Positions 25,592-33,197 of a DNA stretch of 64,000 bases are shown here, in pieces; position 1 is the first letter of the stretch, and each line of letters begins with the position of its first letter. A model generated the notes under the pieces. That model did no database searches and was not told the DNA's origin. It saw only the letters and a list, made by a program, of their open reading frames with translations. The stretch is from Ruminococcus sp. FMBCY1 (lineage in GTDB: Bacteria > Bacillota > Clostridia > Oscillospirales > Acutalibacteraceae), in contig NZ_CP074197.1 in NCBI RefSeq assembly GCF_023921805.1, positions 1,860,001-1,924,000 of the forward strand. The letters run 5' to 3'. The position numbers were made by a program, and so were the translations under genes.

Positions 25592-26794
25592 ATGTCAAGA
25601 TTTTTTGAAAAACTCAAAGATGTAAAACCGAGAGATATACTGCATATTTTTCTGTTTATATTTGCCTTGCCGATTGCACTTGTGTATAAAATTTTCAGAA
25701 AAGATTTATGGCTTGTGTGCGATAACGGAGTGGAGGCAACGGACAACGGATTTTGCTTTTTTGAATATGTGTGCAAAAATCACCCCGAGCAGGACTGCGT
25801 TTATGCGGTGTATAAAAACAGCGTTGATTACGAAAATGTCAAAAAAACCGGCAAAACCGTAAAGTACGGCAGTTTTGCCCACTGGATTTTATATCTTACC
25901 GCAAAGGTAAACATCAGTTCTCAAAAGGGCGGAAAGCCGAACTATGCCGTATGCTATCTGCTTGAGGTTTACGGAATTTTGCGCAACAGCCGTGTGTTTT
26001 TACAACATGGGGTAATTCTTACAAATATTGATTTTCTTTATTATAAAAACACAAAAATGAGTATGTTTGTCACCAGCACATACAGGGAATGGGAGTATGT
26101 AAACAATAATTACGGTTATCCCGAGGGCACTGTAAAATTACTCGGACTTCCCCGCTGGGACAAGCTTCACGATTTTAAAACAGTGCCGAATCAGATACTT
26201 ATTATGCCGACATGGCGTGACTGGATCGGTACAGACGCACTTTCAAAAAGCATTGAAGATGATAAAAAGGCTTTTTGCGAGAGCGATTATTTTAAAAATT
26301 GGAGTAAAATAATCAACAGCAAACGACTTGAAGAAATTTGCGAAAAGTACGGCTGTACTGTTATGTTTTACCCGCACAGGGATATGCAGAGATTTATCGA
26401 CTGCTTTTCAAAGAGCAATCCGTACCTTACAATCTGCAAATATCCCGAATACACCGTGCAGGAGCTTATGAAAAGCTCGGCATTTATGATTACCGATTAC
26501 TCAAGCGTACAGATTGACTTTGCTTATATGAAAAAGCCGCTTGCGTATTTTCAGTTTGATTATGAAAGATTTTCGGAGCAGCACTACGGCAAAGGTTATT
26601 TTGACTATACTGAGGACGGATTTGGCCCTGTTTATAACGAAGAACAGGAACTTATGAACTATATAGAGCAGATGGCACAGCGTTCGTTTGCGAACACAGA
26701 GCTTTATTTAAACAGACACAAGGAATTTTTTGACTTGTACGATACGGAAAATTCAAAGAGAAATTACGAGGCTGTCAAAGAAAGATGGCCGTGA
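25592..26794 (+). CDS. CDP-glycerol glycerophosphotransferase-family enzyme (TagB/TagF-like)
   Basis: A 400-residue peripheral membrane enzyme. Seen: an N-terminal hydrophobic segment (ILHIFLFIFALPIALVYKIF), FLQHGVILTN with the catalytic-type His, LGLPRWDKL, MPTWRDW, YPHRDMQRF with the second conserved His, and ITDYSSVQIDFAYMKKPLAYF, the CDP-alcohol-binding signature. The family transfers glycerol- or ribitol-phosphate from a CDP donor onto a lipid-linked glycan, as in wall teichoic acid. The acceptor here is not known. The ATG lies ten bases after the exporter ATPase stop, behind GGTGG. Confidence 0.88.
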   Translation: MSRFFEKLKDVKPRDILHIFLFIFALPIALVYKIFRKDLWLVCDNGVEATDNGFCFFEYVCKNHPEQDCVYAVYKNSVDYENVKKTGKTVKYGSFAHWILYLTAKVNISSQKGGKPNYAVCYLLEVYGILRNSRVFLQHGVILTNIDFLYYKNTKMSMFVTSTYREWEYVNNNYGYPEGTVKLLGLPRWDKLHDFKTVPNQILIMPTWRDWIGTDALSKSIEDDKKAFCESDYFKNWSKIINSKRLEEICEKYGCTVMFYPHRDMQRFIDCFSKSNPYLTICKYPEYTVQELMKSSAFMITDYSSVQIDFAYMKKPLAYFQFDYERFSEQHYGKGYFDYTEDGFGPVYNEEQELMNYIEQMAQRSFANTELYLNRHKEFFDLYDTENSKRNYEAVKERWP

Positions 26795-26801
26795 GGTATG
26801 T

Positions 26802-27812
26802 ATGGAAGAGAAAAACACAAACCCGATTGATTTTGTAATAATTTGGGTTGACGGCAACGATAAGCAGTGGCAGGAGGAAAAAGCCAAGTATGACGGCAAA
26901 ACGGTCACCAATGCCAACAGTGAAGTTCGTTTCAGAGATTGGGACAACTTGCAGTATTGGTTCAGAGGTGTGGAAAAGTTTGCCCCTTGGGTAAATAAAA
27001 TTCACTTTGTCACCTGGGGACATCTGCCGAAGTGGCTTGATACAACAAACCCAAAACTTAACATTGTAAATCATAAAGATTACATTCCGTCAAAGTATCT
27101 TCCTACCTTTAATTCACATACTATTGAGCTTAATTTGCACCGTATAAAGGGACTTTCGGAACAGTTTGTGTATTTTAATGACGATATGTTTATTACCGCA
27201 CCGACTAAACCGGAGGACTTTTTCAAAGACGGTATGCCTTGTGACACATTTGCGCTTGACTGCATTTGTTTTAATAAGGACAGCGCAGGTTTCTTTAACG
27301 GTGCGGATGTTTCTATCATTAACGACCATTTCGATAAGGAAAAAGTCTTTAAGCGTGACTGGAAAAAGTGGTATAGCGGTAAGAACGGAATGAAAAATCA
27401 TTTAAAAACTACGCTTTTGTTGCCGTGGCATTGGTTTCCGGGCTTTTACTATCAGCACACTCCGTCGAGCTTTATGAAAGCGACTTTTGAAGAAATTTGG
27501 GAAAAAGAATACGATGCGCTGGATTCTACCTGTATGGATAAATTCAGAAAAACAGGCAATGTAAACCAGTGGCTTATGAAGTTCTGGCAGTTGGCGGCAG
27601 GCAATTATACAGTCCGCAGGGACAGCTTTGCATACTGCTATCATGTCAAGGAGTATAATTATCCCGATTTGTGCAGGGATATTCCTTCACAAAAGCATAA
27701 TATGATTTGTATTAACGATACAGCCGAAACTACGGATTTTGAGGTGAAAAAGCAGGGCGTCATTGACGCATTTGAAAAACTTTTGCCTGAAAAATCAACT
27801 TTTGAGCTGTAA
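26802..27812 (+). CDS. Stealth-family sugar-phosphate transferase
   Basis: A 336-residue protein with the four conserved Stealth regions: CR1 IDFVIIWVDGNDKQW (residues about 8-22), CR2 from VRFRDWDNLQYWFRGVEKFA with IHFVTWGHLPKWL and FNSHTIELNLHRI, CR3-like FVYFNDDMFIT, and a C-terminal CR4-like region near KQGVIDAFEKLLP. Family members (bacterial capsule polymerases and human GNPTAB) transfer hexose-1-phosphate from nucleotide sugars, making phosphodiester bonds. The ATG at 26802 follows GTGAGG and lies seven bases after the previous stop. It probably builds a sugar-phosphate unit of the exported polymer. Confidence 0.9.
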   Translation: MEEKNTNPIDFVIIWVDGNDKQWQEEKAKYDGKTVTNANSEVRFRDWDNLQYWFRGVEKFAPWVNKIHFVTWGHLPKWLDTTNPKLNIVNHKDYIPSKYLPTFNSHTIELNLHRIKGLSEQFVYFNDDMFITAPTKPEDFFKDGMPCDTFALDCICFNKDSAGFFNGADVSIINDHFDKEKVFKRDWKKWYSGKNGMKNHLKTTLLLPWHWFPGFYYQHTPSSFMKATFEEIWEKEYDALDSTCMDKFRKTGNVNQWLMKFWQLAAGNYTVRRDSFAYCYHVKEYNYPDLCRDIPSQKHNMICINDTAETTDFEVKKQGVIDAFEKLLPEKSTFEL

Positions 27813-27890
27813 TTTCAGTTTATTTAATTTGCATTTTGCGGTTTCGGTAAAATTACCGAGGCATAAACCATATACTAAAGGAGTAATTTG

Positions 27891-30191
27891 ATGGGTAGAA
27901 ATTTTATATGGCTGTTTGGCGAAAATCTTGCCGCAACCTCAAATAATAACTCATATTATTTTTGGAAACAGGTAGTACGCCGCAGGGATGGTATAGACAA
28001 GTACATTGTGCTTGAAAAAAATGCCGCCAATAAAGAAACCTACGCCTCTCTTTCTGACAAAGAAAAGAGTTTTGTTGTTTGGAAAAACACAGTAAAGCAT
28101 TTTAAGATTTACTTAAATGCCGATATGTACTTTGTTTCTTTGAGTTACAAGGATATTACTCCTACAAAGCTTGGCTTTTTTAAGACAGACTTTTTCATAG
28201 AAAAGCCTCTTATTTACTTACAGCACGGCACGCTTGGCATTAAAGCTATTGAATATAAGGGCTATGGCTACAATAATAATATGTTCCGTTTTTTGTATTA
28301 CAACAAGAACATTAAGCCCACTCTTATGGATTACAATAAATTCAAAGATTATCAGCTTTACTACGGAATTTATCCGCCACGCTACATTGAGCTTGTAAAG
28401 CGCCACAAGGCATACCATGCACAGCCGCAGAACGGCAAGAATATACTTTGGTTTATGACATGGAGAGAGTACCTTGGCGACAACTATATGACACAGATGC
28501 TTATGCATCAGATTAAGGGTGTGCTTTCAAGCCAAAAACTTGCCGATTATCTTGATAAAACAAATTCAGTTTTTACGGTTTGTTTGCACCAATTTTTTGA
28601 TGAAGAGAAAATCGAAGAATTTAAGGAATGTGCAAAGACAGACAGAATCAAGTTTATTCATTCGCACAAAACAGATGTGCTTGACGAACTTGCGAAAAAT
28701 GATGTTCTCATTACAGACTATTCTTCGGTAGGCTTTGACTTTACGGTGCTCAATAAGCCTGTAATTTTGTATCAGCCTGATTTGAAGAATTACCTTGCAA
28801 AGCGTAACCTTTACTGCGAGGTAGAGGAGCTTGAGCAGTGCTCTTACACAAAGGCAAGACAGCTTGTTGACGCTATTGCCGACGAAACCTATACGATAAA
28901 CCCGTTCTTTAAGTCAAGACTTCCGGAAGAGATTGACTATGACTTTATAGAGAGCGGCGCTCATATTGACAGAATGTATGAGGAATTTTCTGCAATTCAG
29001 AAGAATAAGGTAACATTCCTCGGTTATAACTTCTACGGTGTAGGCGGTACGGTTTTTGCTACCCGTTCGCTTGCGGAGGCTTTGCTTGAGAAAAACTATC
29101 TTGTAGAGCTTTTGTCGCTAAAGTGCACCGCAAAGCCAAAGGAAATGCCTTACGGATTGCAGCTTACAGCATTGTATAAGGCAAATTCACGCAGAAAGAT
29201 TGAACTTTTAAAACGTGGCTTCTTTAGATGGAAAGGACTTTACGGTCACCTTGACTGCGATTGCAGCAGACAGAATCTTTCTCCGTATGCAGGTATGGCA
29301 ATGAGAAAGAAACTTGAGAATATAAACAGTAAGACTGTAATTTCAACAAGAGAATCTCTCCACCTTTTCCTTAATGACGCTACTTCTGAAAAGATAGAGG
29401 AGAAAATCTATTTCTTCCATTGTACAGCCGCACTTGTAAATGAGCTTTTCCCCGACATTGTTAATAAAATGGAGAAAATCGACATCGGCAAGGCTGTATT
29501 TGTAAGTGAAGAAAACCGTCAGCTTTACATTGATAAATTTAATTTTAAAAACTATAAGGATTATATCGTGCTCGGCAATACTCTTGAGTCAAGCCGAAGT
29601 GTGGCAAGAGAGGACATAGGAGCAGAAGAAGAGGACGATAATAAAAAGAAAGTTGATGTGCCGGAGCGTGATTACTTCCTCGGTATGTATCTGTTGAGAA
29701 TCAGCCATGAGCGTGAGGCTGACATTAACAATCTTATCGGCTTTGCCAAGTATCTTAAAGAGCAGAATGTTGATGACATTGTAATTGATGTTTACGGTAC
29801 GGGCGACTATCTTAACGAATTTCTCGATAAGATTTTTGATAACGAGGTTGAAGATTATATTTGTTATTGCGGCGAAACTTCTAATCCGAAAAATCAGATG
29901 AAAAATCACGATGCGGTTGTTGACTTTACTCTCAACCATTCATTCGGTATGCCGTATATTGAGGCTATCCTCAACGGAAAGATGGTTTATTGTACAGAGA
30001 ACACAGGTTCAAGGGAAGTTCTTAACGGCATTGAAGGCTGTATTTATACTTCGTATGCAGACTTGCTCGATAAGATTCGTAAGTTCCCACAGGTTACGGA
30101 TGACCAACTCAGAAGTAACTATGATAAAATCAGTAAGGTATATTCGAGAGAGGTTCTCGGCGAGAAATTTGTTGATTTTCTTGAAAAATAA
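27891..30191 (+). CDS. Fusion of a glycerophosphotransferase domain and a GT-B glycosyltransferase
   Basis: A 766-residue protein. Residues 1 to about 375 form a CDP-glycerol glycerophosphotransferase-like domain (YLQHGTLGIKA, WFMTWREYLGD, the SHKTDVLDEL region, ITDYSSVGFDF). Residues about 380-766 look like a GT-B glycosyltransferase (VTFLGYNFYGVGGTVFATRSLAEAL, IDVYGTGDYLNEFL, SFGMPYIEAILNGKMVYCTENTGS), GT4-like. It could add phosphate-linked and glycosidic units alternately. ATG 27891 follows AAAGGAG at eight bases. A 78-base gap with a small hairpin separates it from the Stealth gene, still consistent with one operon; a strong terminator follows. Confidence 0.85.
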   Translation: MGRNFIWLFGENLAATSNNNSYYFWKQVVRRRDGIDKYIVLEKNAANKETYASLSDKEKSFVVWKNTVKHFKIYLNADMYFVSLSYKDITPTKLGFFKTDFFIEKPLIYLQHGTLGIKAIEYKGYGYNNNMFRFLYYNKNIKPTLMDYNKFKDYQLYYGIYPPRYIELVKRHKAYHAQPQNGKNILWFMTWREYLGDNYMTQMLMHQIKGVLSSQKLADYLDKTNSVFTVCLHQFFDEEKIEEFKECAKTDRIKFIHSHKTDVLDELAKNDVLITDYSSVGFDFTVLNKPVILYQPDLKNYLAKRNLYCEVEELEQCSYTKARQLVDAIADETYTINPFFKSRLPEEIDYDFIESGAHIDRMYEEFSAIQKNKVTFLGYNFYGVGGTVFATRSLAEALLEKNYLVELLSLKCTAKPKEMPYGLQLTALYKANSRRKIELLKRGFFRWKGLYGHLDCDCSRQNLSPYAGMAMRKKLENINSKTVISTRESLHLFLNDATSEKIEEKIYFFHCTAALVNELFPDIVNKMEKIDIGKAVFVSEENRQLYIDKFNFKNYKDYIVLGNTLESSRSVAREDIGAEEEDDNKKKVDVPERDYFLGMYLLRISHEREADINNLIGFAKYLKEQNVDDIVIDVYGTGDYLNEFLDKIFDNEVEDYICYCGETSNPKNQMKNHDAVVDFTLNHSFGMPYIEAILNGKMVYCTENTGSREVLNGIEGCIYTSYADLLDKIRKFPQVTDDQLRSNYDKISKVYSREVLGEKFVDFLEK

Positions 30192-30200
30192 TTAATAATT

Positions 30201-30246
30201 AAACGGCAACACTTTGAAATTAAATTCATAAGTGTTGCCGTTTTTG
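30201..30246 (+). terminator. Terminator of the surface-glycopolymer operon
   Basis: AAACGGCAACACTT (30201-30214) pairs with AAGTGTTGCCGTTT (30230-30243), followed by T. Confidence 0.9.
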
Positions 30247-30257
30247 ATTGAAATAAG

Positions 30258-30694
30258 GTTCTTTATCAAAAGTTGGGGTAATTTATGGTTTAACTCACAG
30301 TTTAGCCAAGCAATTATAAAAGTTTGGTCGACCTTTTCAAAGGTCGTGGGTGTGGGCAAAGCCCACAAATACTTTCCGTTTATGCAATCTAACGATAGCC
30401 AAACAGCTCGCTGTTTGGCGGCTTGAACACAACGGCGAAAGGCTTTGCGATAGCAACTAAAGAAAATATACTTTATTTCATAGTCAGCGCAATGCGTTGA
30501 CTGTTTTTGTTTATATGGTTGCCGCCTGTTTTGTTAAACTTTCTTTCACGCACACTGACAGCAAGCAGTCAGTGTATAATAATTTGTTATAACATAAGAC
30601 ATTATGGGCTCTGCCCAAACCCGCAAGCCTTTAAAAAGGCTTGACCTAAATTTTAAAATTATTTAGCTTCAACAGTGCGATAAACCATAATTTG
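30258..30694 (+). repeat. MITE-like intergenic element, copy B (most complete)
   Basis: The outer arms ATTTATGGTTTA (about 30281) and TAAACCATAATTT (about 30682) are inverted. Inner ends are AGTTTGGTCGACC (30321) and GGCTTGACCTAAATTTT (about 30654). Interior hairpins: GCCAAACAGC/GCTGTTTGGC, AGTCAGCGC/GCGTTGACT (30482-30490/30494-30502), ACACTGAC/GTCAGTGT (30552-30559/30568-30575). No ORF of note is inside. With the two flanking terminators it fills the gap 30192-30755 between convergent genes. Confidence 0.85.
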
Positions 30695-30711
30695 AAATAT
30701 AAAATTAACAT

Positions 30712-30746
30712 AATAAAAAAAGGAACCTTGTACAAGATTCCTTTTA
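30712..30746 (-). terminator. Terminator of the minus-strand lipoprotein gene
   Basis: On the minus strand AAAAGGAATCTTGT pairs with ACAAGGTTCCTTTT (one mismatch), followed by T-rich sequence. Confidence 0.75.
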
Positions 30747-30755
30747 GTGTATTGT

Positions 30756-31697
30756 TTATTCTGACGGAGCATCAATGGTTACGGTCATATAATCGTCATC
30801 TTCTTTGTATGAAAGATATACATTATAGCCGTCTTTATCATCTGCGGAATAATAGCCCTCATAACTGCTTTCGTCAACGGTAAAGCCGAGTTGCTTGCAT
30901 TTGTCAACATATTCGTTAAATTGGTCTAAAGATAAACCGTAAGCCTCAAATCCAAAAGAATCTTCATTATCTATGGATTTCTTTACCACCTTTACATCAG
31001 GCTTAGGAATTTTTGTGCCGAGTTCCGATGTGGTCCAATAATATGCCTCTTCGGTATTTTCATCTTCTGAATATTTTTTAGTGCTGAAATCATAATATGA
31101 AGTGTAGATTTTATTGTCATTAATGTATTTTATGGTAGCAACATCGGGTTCAACCAAATTAAAGTGATTTATGTCTTTTAAATAATAAATACCGCTGTAA
31201 TAATAGCAGTTTATATTTTTTGCGGATTCTCCGGGTTCAACAATTTTTTCGGTTTCTGCGTGCATAGAAATATCCCTTTGCTTTAATTCGGAAATATCAT
31301 CATCACTCATTGAAAATTTATCTTTAATCTCGTTGTAGAAATTTTCCTTGTCCTCTTCCGTTACCGAGCCTTTTTCTTTAAATGTCATTTCAAAATCCGT
31401 AACTGTATATTTTGAATTGTTTGTATAGTCTAAAAGAACATATTTTTCACCGTCAACAATTCCTTGATCTACATTCCATGCAATATCATCAATTTTAATT
31501 GTTTCTCTCTTCTTTGCCGGTTGTTTTGTCTGTGATACAGCAGATGCATCATCGCTTGTTTGACTTGCAACGCCCTCACTGCCTGTCGAAGCCTGCGGTG
31601 CTCCATTGTCGGAGCATCCGGCAAAAACTATTGTAGCAGACGCCGCAACAATAACAGCTATAAATGTACATAAATTTTTCTTAACGGTATTTTTCAT
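30756..31697 (-). CDS. Hypothetical lipoprotein
   Basis: A 313-residue exported lipoprotein. Its signal peptide ends in TIVFAGC. A Ser/Ala/Gln-rich linker is followed by two mixed segments: DDIAWNVDQGIVDGEKYVL with VTDFEMTFKEKGSVTEE, resembling domains that measure backbone-like beta sandwiches, and a C-terminal half ending VYLSYKEDDDYMTVTIDAP that resembles small DUF6591-type domains; that name is tentative. ATG 31697 was preferred to ATG 31709, which abuts the GGAAAGGA site with no spacer. Acidic and Lys-rich. No partner gene; function unknown. Confidence 0.65.
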   Translation of the reverse strand: MKNTVKKNLCTFIAVIVAASATIVFAGCSDNGAPQASTGSEGVASQTSDDASAVSQTKQPAKKRETIKIDDIAWNVDQGIVDGEKYVLLDYTNNSKYTVTDFEMTFKEKGSVTEEDKENFYNEIKDKFSMSDDDISELKQRDISMHAETEKIVEPGESAKNINCYYYSGIYYLKDINHFNLVEPDVATIKYINDNKIYTSYYDFSTKKYSEDENTEEAYYWTTSELGTKIPKPDVKVVKKSIDNEDSFGFEAYGLSLDQFNEYVDKCKQLGFTVDESSYEGYYSADDKDGYNVYLSYKEDDDYMTVTIDAPSE

Positions 31698-31800
31698 AAT
31701 TATGACCATTCCTTTCCGCCTTGCTACAAGGCGCAAAAATAAATGAAAGCAACTTGTAGTAAAGCTATGTAAAAATTGTTAGAATGTACTTGAGAAAGCA

Positions 31801-31975
31801 AACACACTACAGAGCACGAAGAGGTGAGTAGGTTCAGCGTATACTGAACTGAATATTTATGTGTGTCGGATGCTCTTTCAAGCACAATTAATTAGGGCAT
31901 TGAACCCTGTAAACTTATCTTTGGAGAGATATACTACTCAATCTTTCAGTGAGCATCTAATCCCTGTTTGTTTTC
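31801..31975 (+). ncRNA. Candidate bridge-RNA region of the IS110 remnant
   Basis: Many IS110 elements encode a bridge RNA in the non-coding segment 5' of the transposase. Here the hairpin GTTCAG/CTGAAC (31832-31837/31844-31849), the hairpin AGGG/CCCT (31894-31897/31905-31908) and two long-range pairings, TGAGTAG/CTACTCA (31825-31831/31934-31940) and GATGCTC/GAGCATC (31869-31875/31951-31957), can form; the last two cross. The RNA assignment is inferred from element type and position. Confidence 0.4.
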
Positions 31976-32003
31976 TCAAAATATTAATTTTGAGGGATGT
32001 GTT

Positions 32004-32540
32004 ATGTTAAAAATCGTTTATCCTGTTTGCTGTGAAATAGATGTCCACAAAACCTTTATCTATTGTTGCATTGCAACTACCGACAACAAGGGTATTACCA
32101 CCTACAAAAGCAATCGTTTTTCGACTTTTACTAATCAACTGAAACGATGTGCAACTTGGCTCAAAGAGAAAGAATGTAAGGATATTTGTATGGAATCCAC
32201 GGGCAAATATTGGATTCCTGTTTACAACATTCTTGAATTGTCCTGCAATATTGTTTTGACTCACCCAAAATATGTTAAAGCAATTAAGGGAAAGAAAACT
32301 GACAAAAGGGATGCCAAATGAATTGCTGACCTTTTTAAGCATGATTTAATTAACGGTAGCTTTATTCCTCCGGCTGATATTCATCAGTTAAGGAATTTAA
32401 CCCGTTATCGAAACAAGCTAACTAATTTTATTGTCGGTGAGAAAAACCGTGCGCAAAATTGCCTGACTGTTTCCAATATCAAATTAGATGATGTTTTCAT
32501 TTTATGGCTTGACTTTTATTTGCAGGACTCCTTAATGTAA
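32004..32540 (+). pseudogene. IS110-family transposase, broken
   Basis: The N-terminal DEDD (RuvC-like) domain is recognisable: VCCEIDVHKTFIYCCIATT with the first Asp, DICMESTGKYWIPVYNIL with the Glu, and VKAIKGKKTDKRDAK with the final Asp cluster. A TGA at 32319-32321 stands where homologues usually have Trp (a TGG to TGA change), and the frame then continues as IADLFKHDLINGSF and KNRAQNCLTVSNIKL. After about residue 165 the sequence diverges and ends at TAA 32540, well short of the usual 400 or so residues, so the C-terminal Tnp domain is missing. ATG 32004 follows TGAGGGATG. Confidence 0.85.
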
Positions 32541-32577
32541 ATCCGTTGACATTATTATATAAAAATAAAAATAAAAA

Positions 32578-32600
32578 AGTGTATGCTGTCAGCATACACT
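32578..32600. repeat. Perfect 10-bp inverted repeat downstream of the IS remnant
   Basis: AGTGTATGCT (32578-32587) and AGCATACACT (32591-32600) flank GTC. A-rich sequence lies before it, so on the minus strand it resembles a terminator. It may mark the old insertion boundary. Confidence 0.5.
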
Positions 32601-32659
32601 AAGAAAATAAAAAAACTTATTTGATTGATAAAACTTAAATCTTTGGATTATGGTTTCTG

Positions 32660-32775
32660 TTCTAAATATTGGGTAACAATAATACATTATGGTTTAGCAC
32701 ACGATTTAAGCCAAATAATTAAAAAAGGTTGACCAAACTTTTATAATTGCTTTGTTTAAATATTTTGTTAAACAA
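32660..32775. repeat. Collapsed intergenic repeat near the XRE gene
   Basis: ACATTATGGTTTAGCACAC, then AAAAAAGGTTGACCAAAC and TTTTATAATTGC match the outer and inner ends of the larger repeats with the interior gone. The gap 32541-32883 otherwise holds two hairpins. Confidence 0.5.
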
Positions 32776-32831
32776 TAATTTATTACATTTACATTAAATA
32801 TAAAAATTAACATAATTACAATAAAATGTTT

Positions 32832-32872
32832 AAAAAGCTGTCGCCAAATCTTTCGGTTTGCGACAGCTTTTT
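32832..32872. terminator. Bidirectional terminator next to the XRE regulator gene
   Basis: AAAAAGCTGTCGC pairs with GCGACAGCTTTTT around a 15-base loop. It lies 12 bases beyond the XRE stop codon. Confidence 0.85.
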
Positions 32873-32883
32873 GCATATAAAAA

Positions 32884-33093
32884 TTAATCGGTTGTATCTT
32901 TCAATTCTAAAATGTAGTCGGCAGAAACTTTGTACAGCTTTGCAAGAGATATTAAAACCTCCGAGGGAATATCCCTGCTGCCGCATTCGTATCGGAAATA
33001 CTGCGGTTGCTTCATTTGCAAATAATCGGCTACATCTTTTTGCGTTAAATCGTGATCTTCCCTTAATTCTCTCAATCTTTTATAGTAATGCAT
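32884..33093 (-). CDS. XRE-family helix-turn-helix regulator
   Basis: A 69-residue DNA-binding protein consisting of one HTH domain: RLRELREDHDLTQKDVADYL with the recognition helix KQPQYFRYECGSR, then PSEVLISLAKLYKVSADYIL. It has no second domain, so no ligand-sensing part is visible. It is transcribed away from the two-gene membrane/lipoprotein unit at 33198. An inverted repeat in the shared intergenic region is a good candidate for its operator. The start ATG has AGGGTGATAG upstream. It probably represses its own and the divergent promoter. Confidence 0.88.
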   Translation of the reverse strand: MHYYKRLRELREDHDLTQKDVADYLQMKQPQYFRYECGSRDIPSEVLISLAKLYKVSADYILELKDTTD

Positions 33094-33119
33094 TCTATCA
33101 CCCTTTTTATTATTTACTA

Positions 33120-33149
33120 TTGACAGAATAACATTAATTGTGATAAAAT
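33120..33149 (+). promoter_or_regulatory. Promoter of the accessory two-gene unit
   Basis: TTGACA (33120-33125), 18 bp, TAAAAT (33144-33149). A second TATAAT lies at 33155-33160. Confidence 0.6.
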
Positions 33150-33158
33150 CTTTATATA

Positions 33159-33174
33159 ATAACCATACGGTTAT
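33159..33174. promoter_or_regulatory. Candidate operator for the divergent XRE regulator
   Basis: ATAACC-ATAC-GGTTAT is a near-perfect 16-bp inverted repeat placed around the likely transcription start, between the -10 box and the ribosome site. Confidence 0.5.
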
Positions 33175-33197
33175 AAATTCGAGAGAGGTATTGCGGT

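Larger units (their letters stand above)
31740..32545 (+). mobile_element. Remnant of an IS110-family insertion sequence
   Basis: A structured upstream non-coding region (about 31740-32003) precedes a transposase reading frame with one nonsense codon and a truncated 3' end. IS110 elements carry no terminal inverted repeats, so the outer limits are approximate. The lost C-terminal serine-containing part means this copy cannot move itself. Confidence 0.75.

Noticed and set aside
27840..27870. TCGGTAA/TTACCGA hairpin before the fusion glycosyltransferase as an attenuator
   Set aside because: The loop is only two bases and no T tract follows, so it is weak evidence for control.
32319..32321. TGA as a recoded (selenocysteine or Trp) codon in the IS110 transposase
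   Set aside because: No other gene in the window needs TGA as sense, and several end in TGA (for example 308-310 and the Stealth-side stop at 26792-26794). The frame also loses its 3' half, so a pseudogene is simpler.
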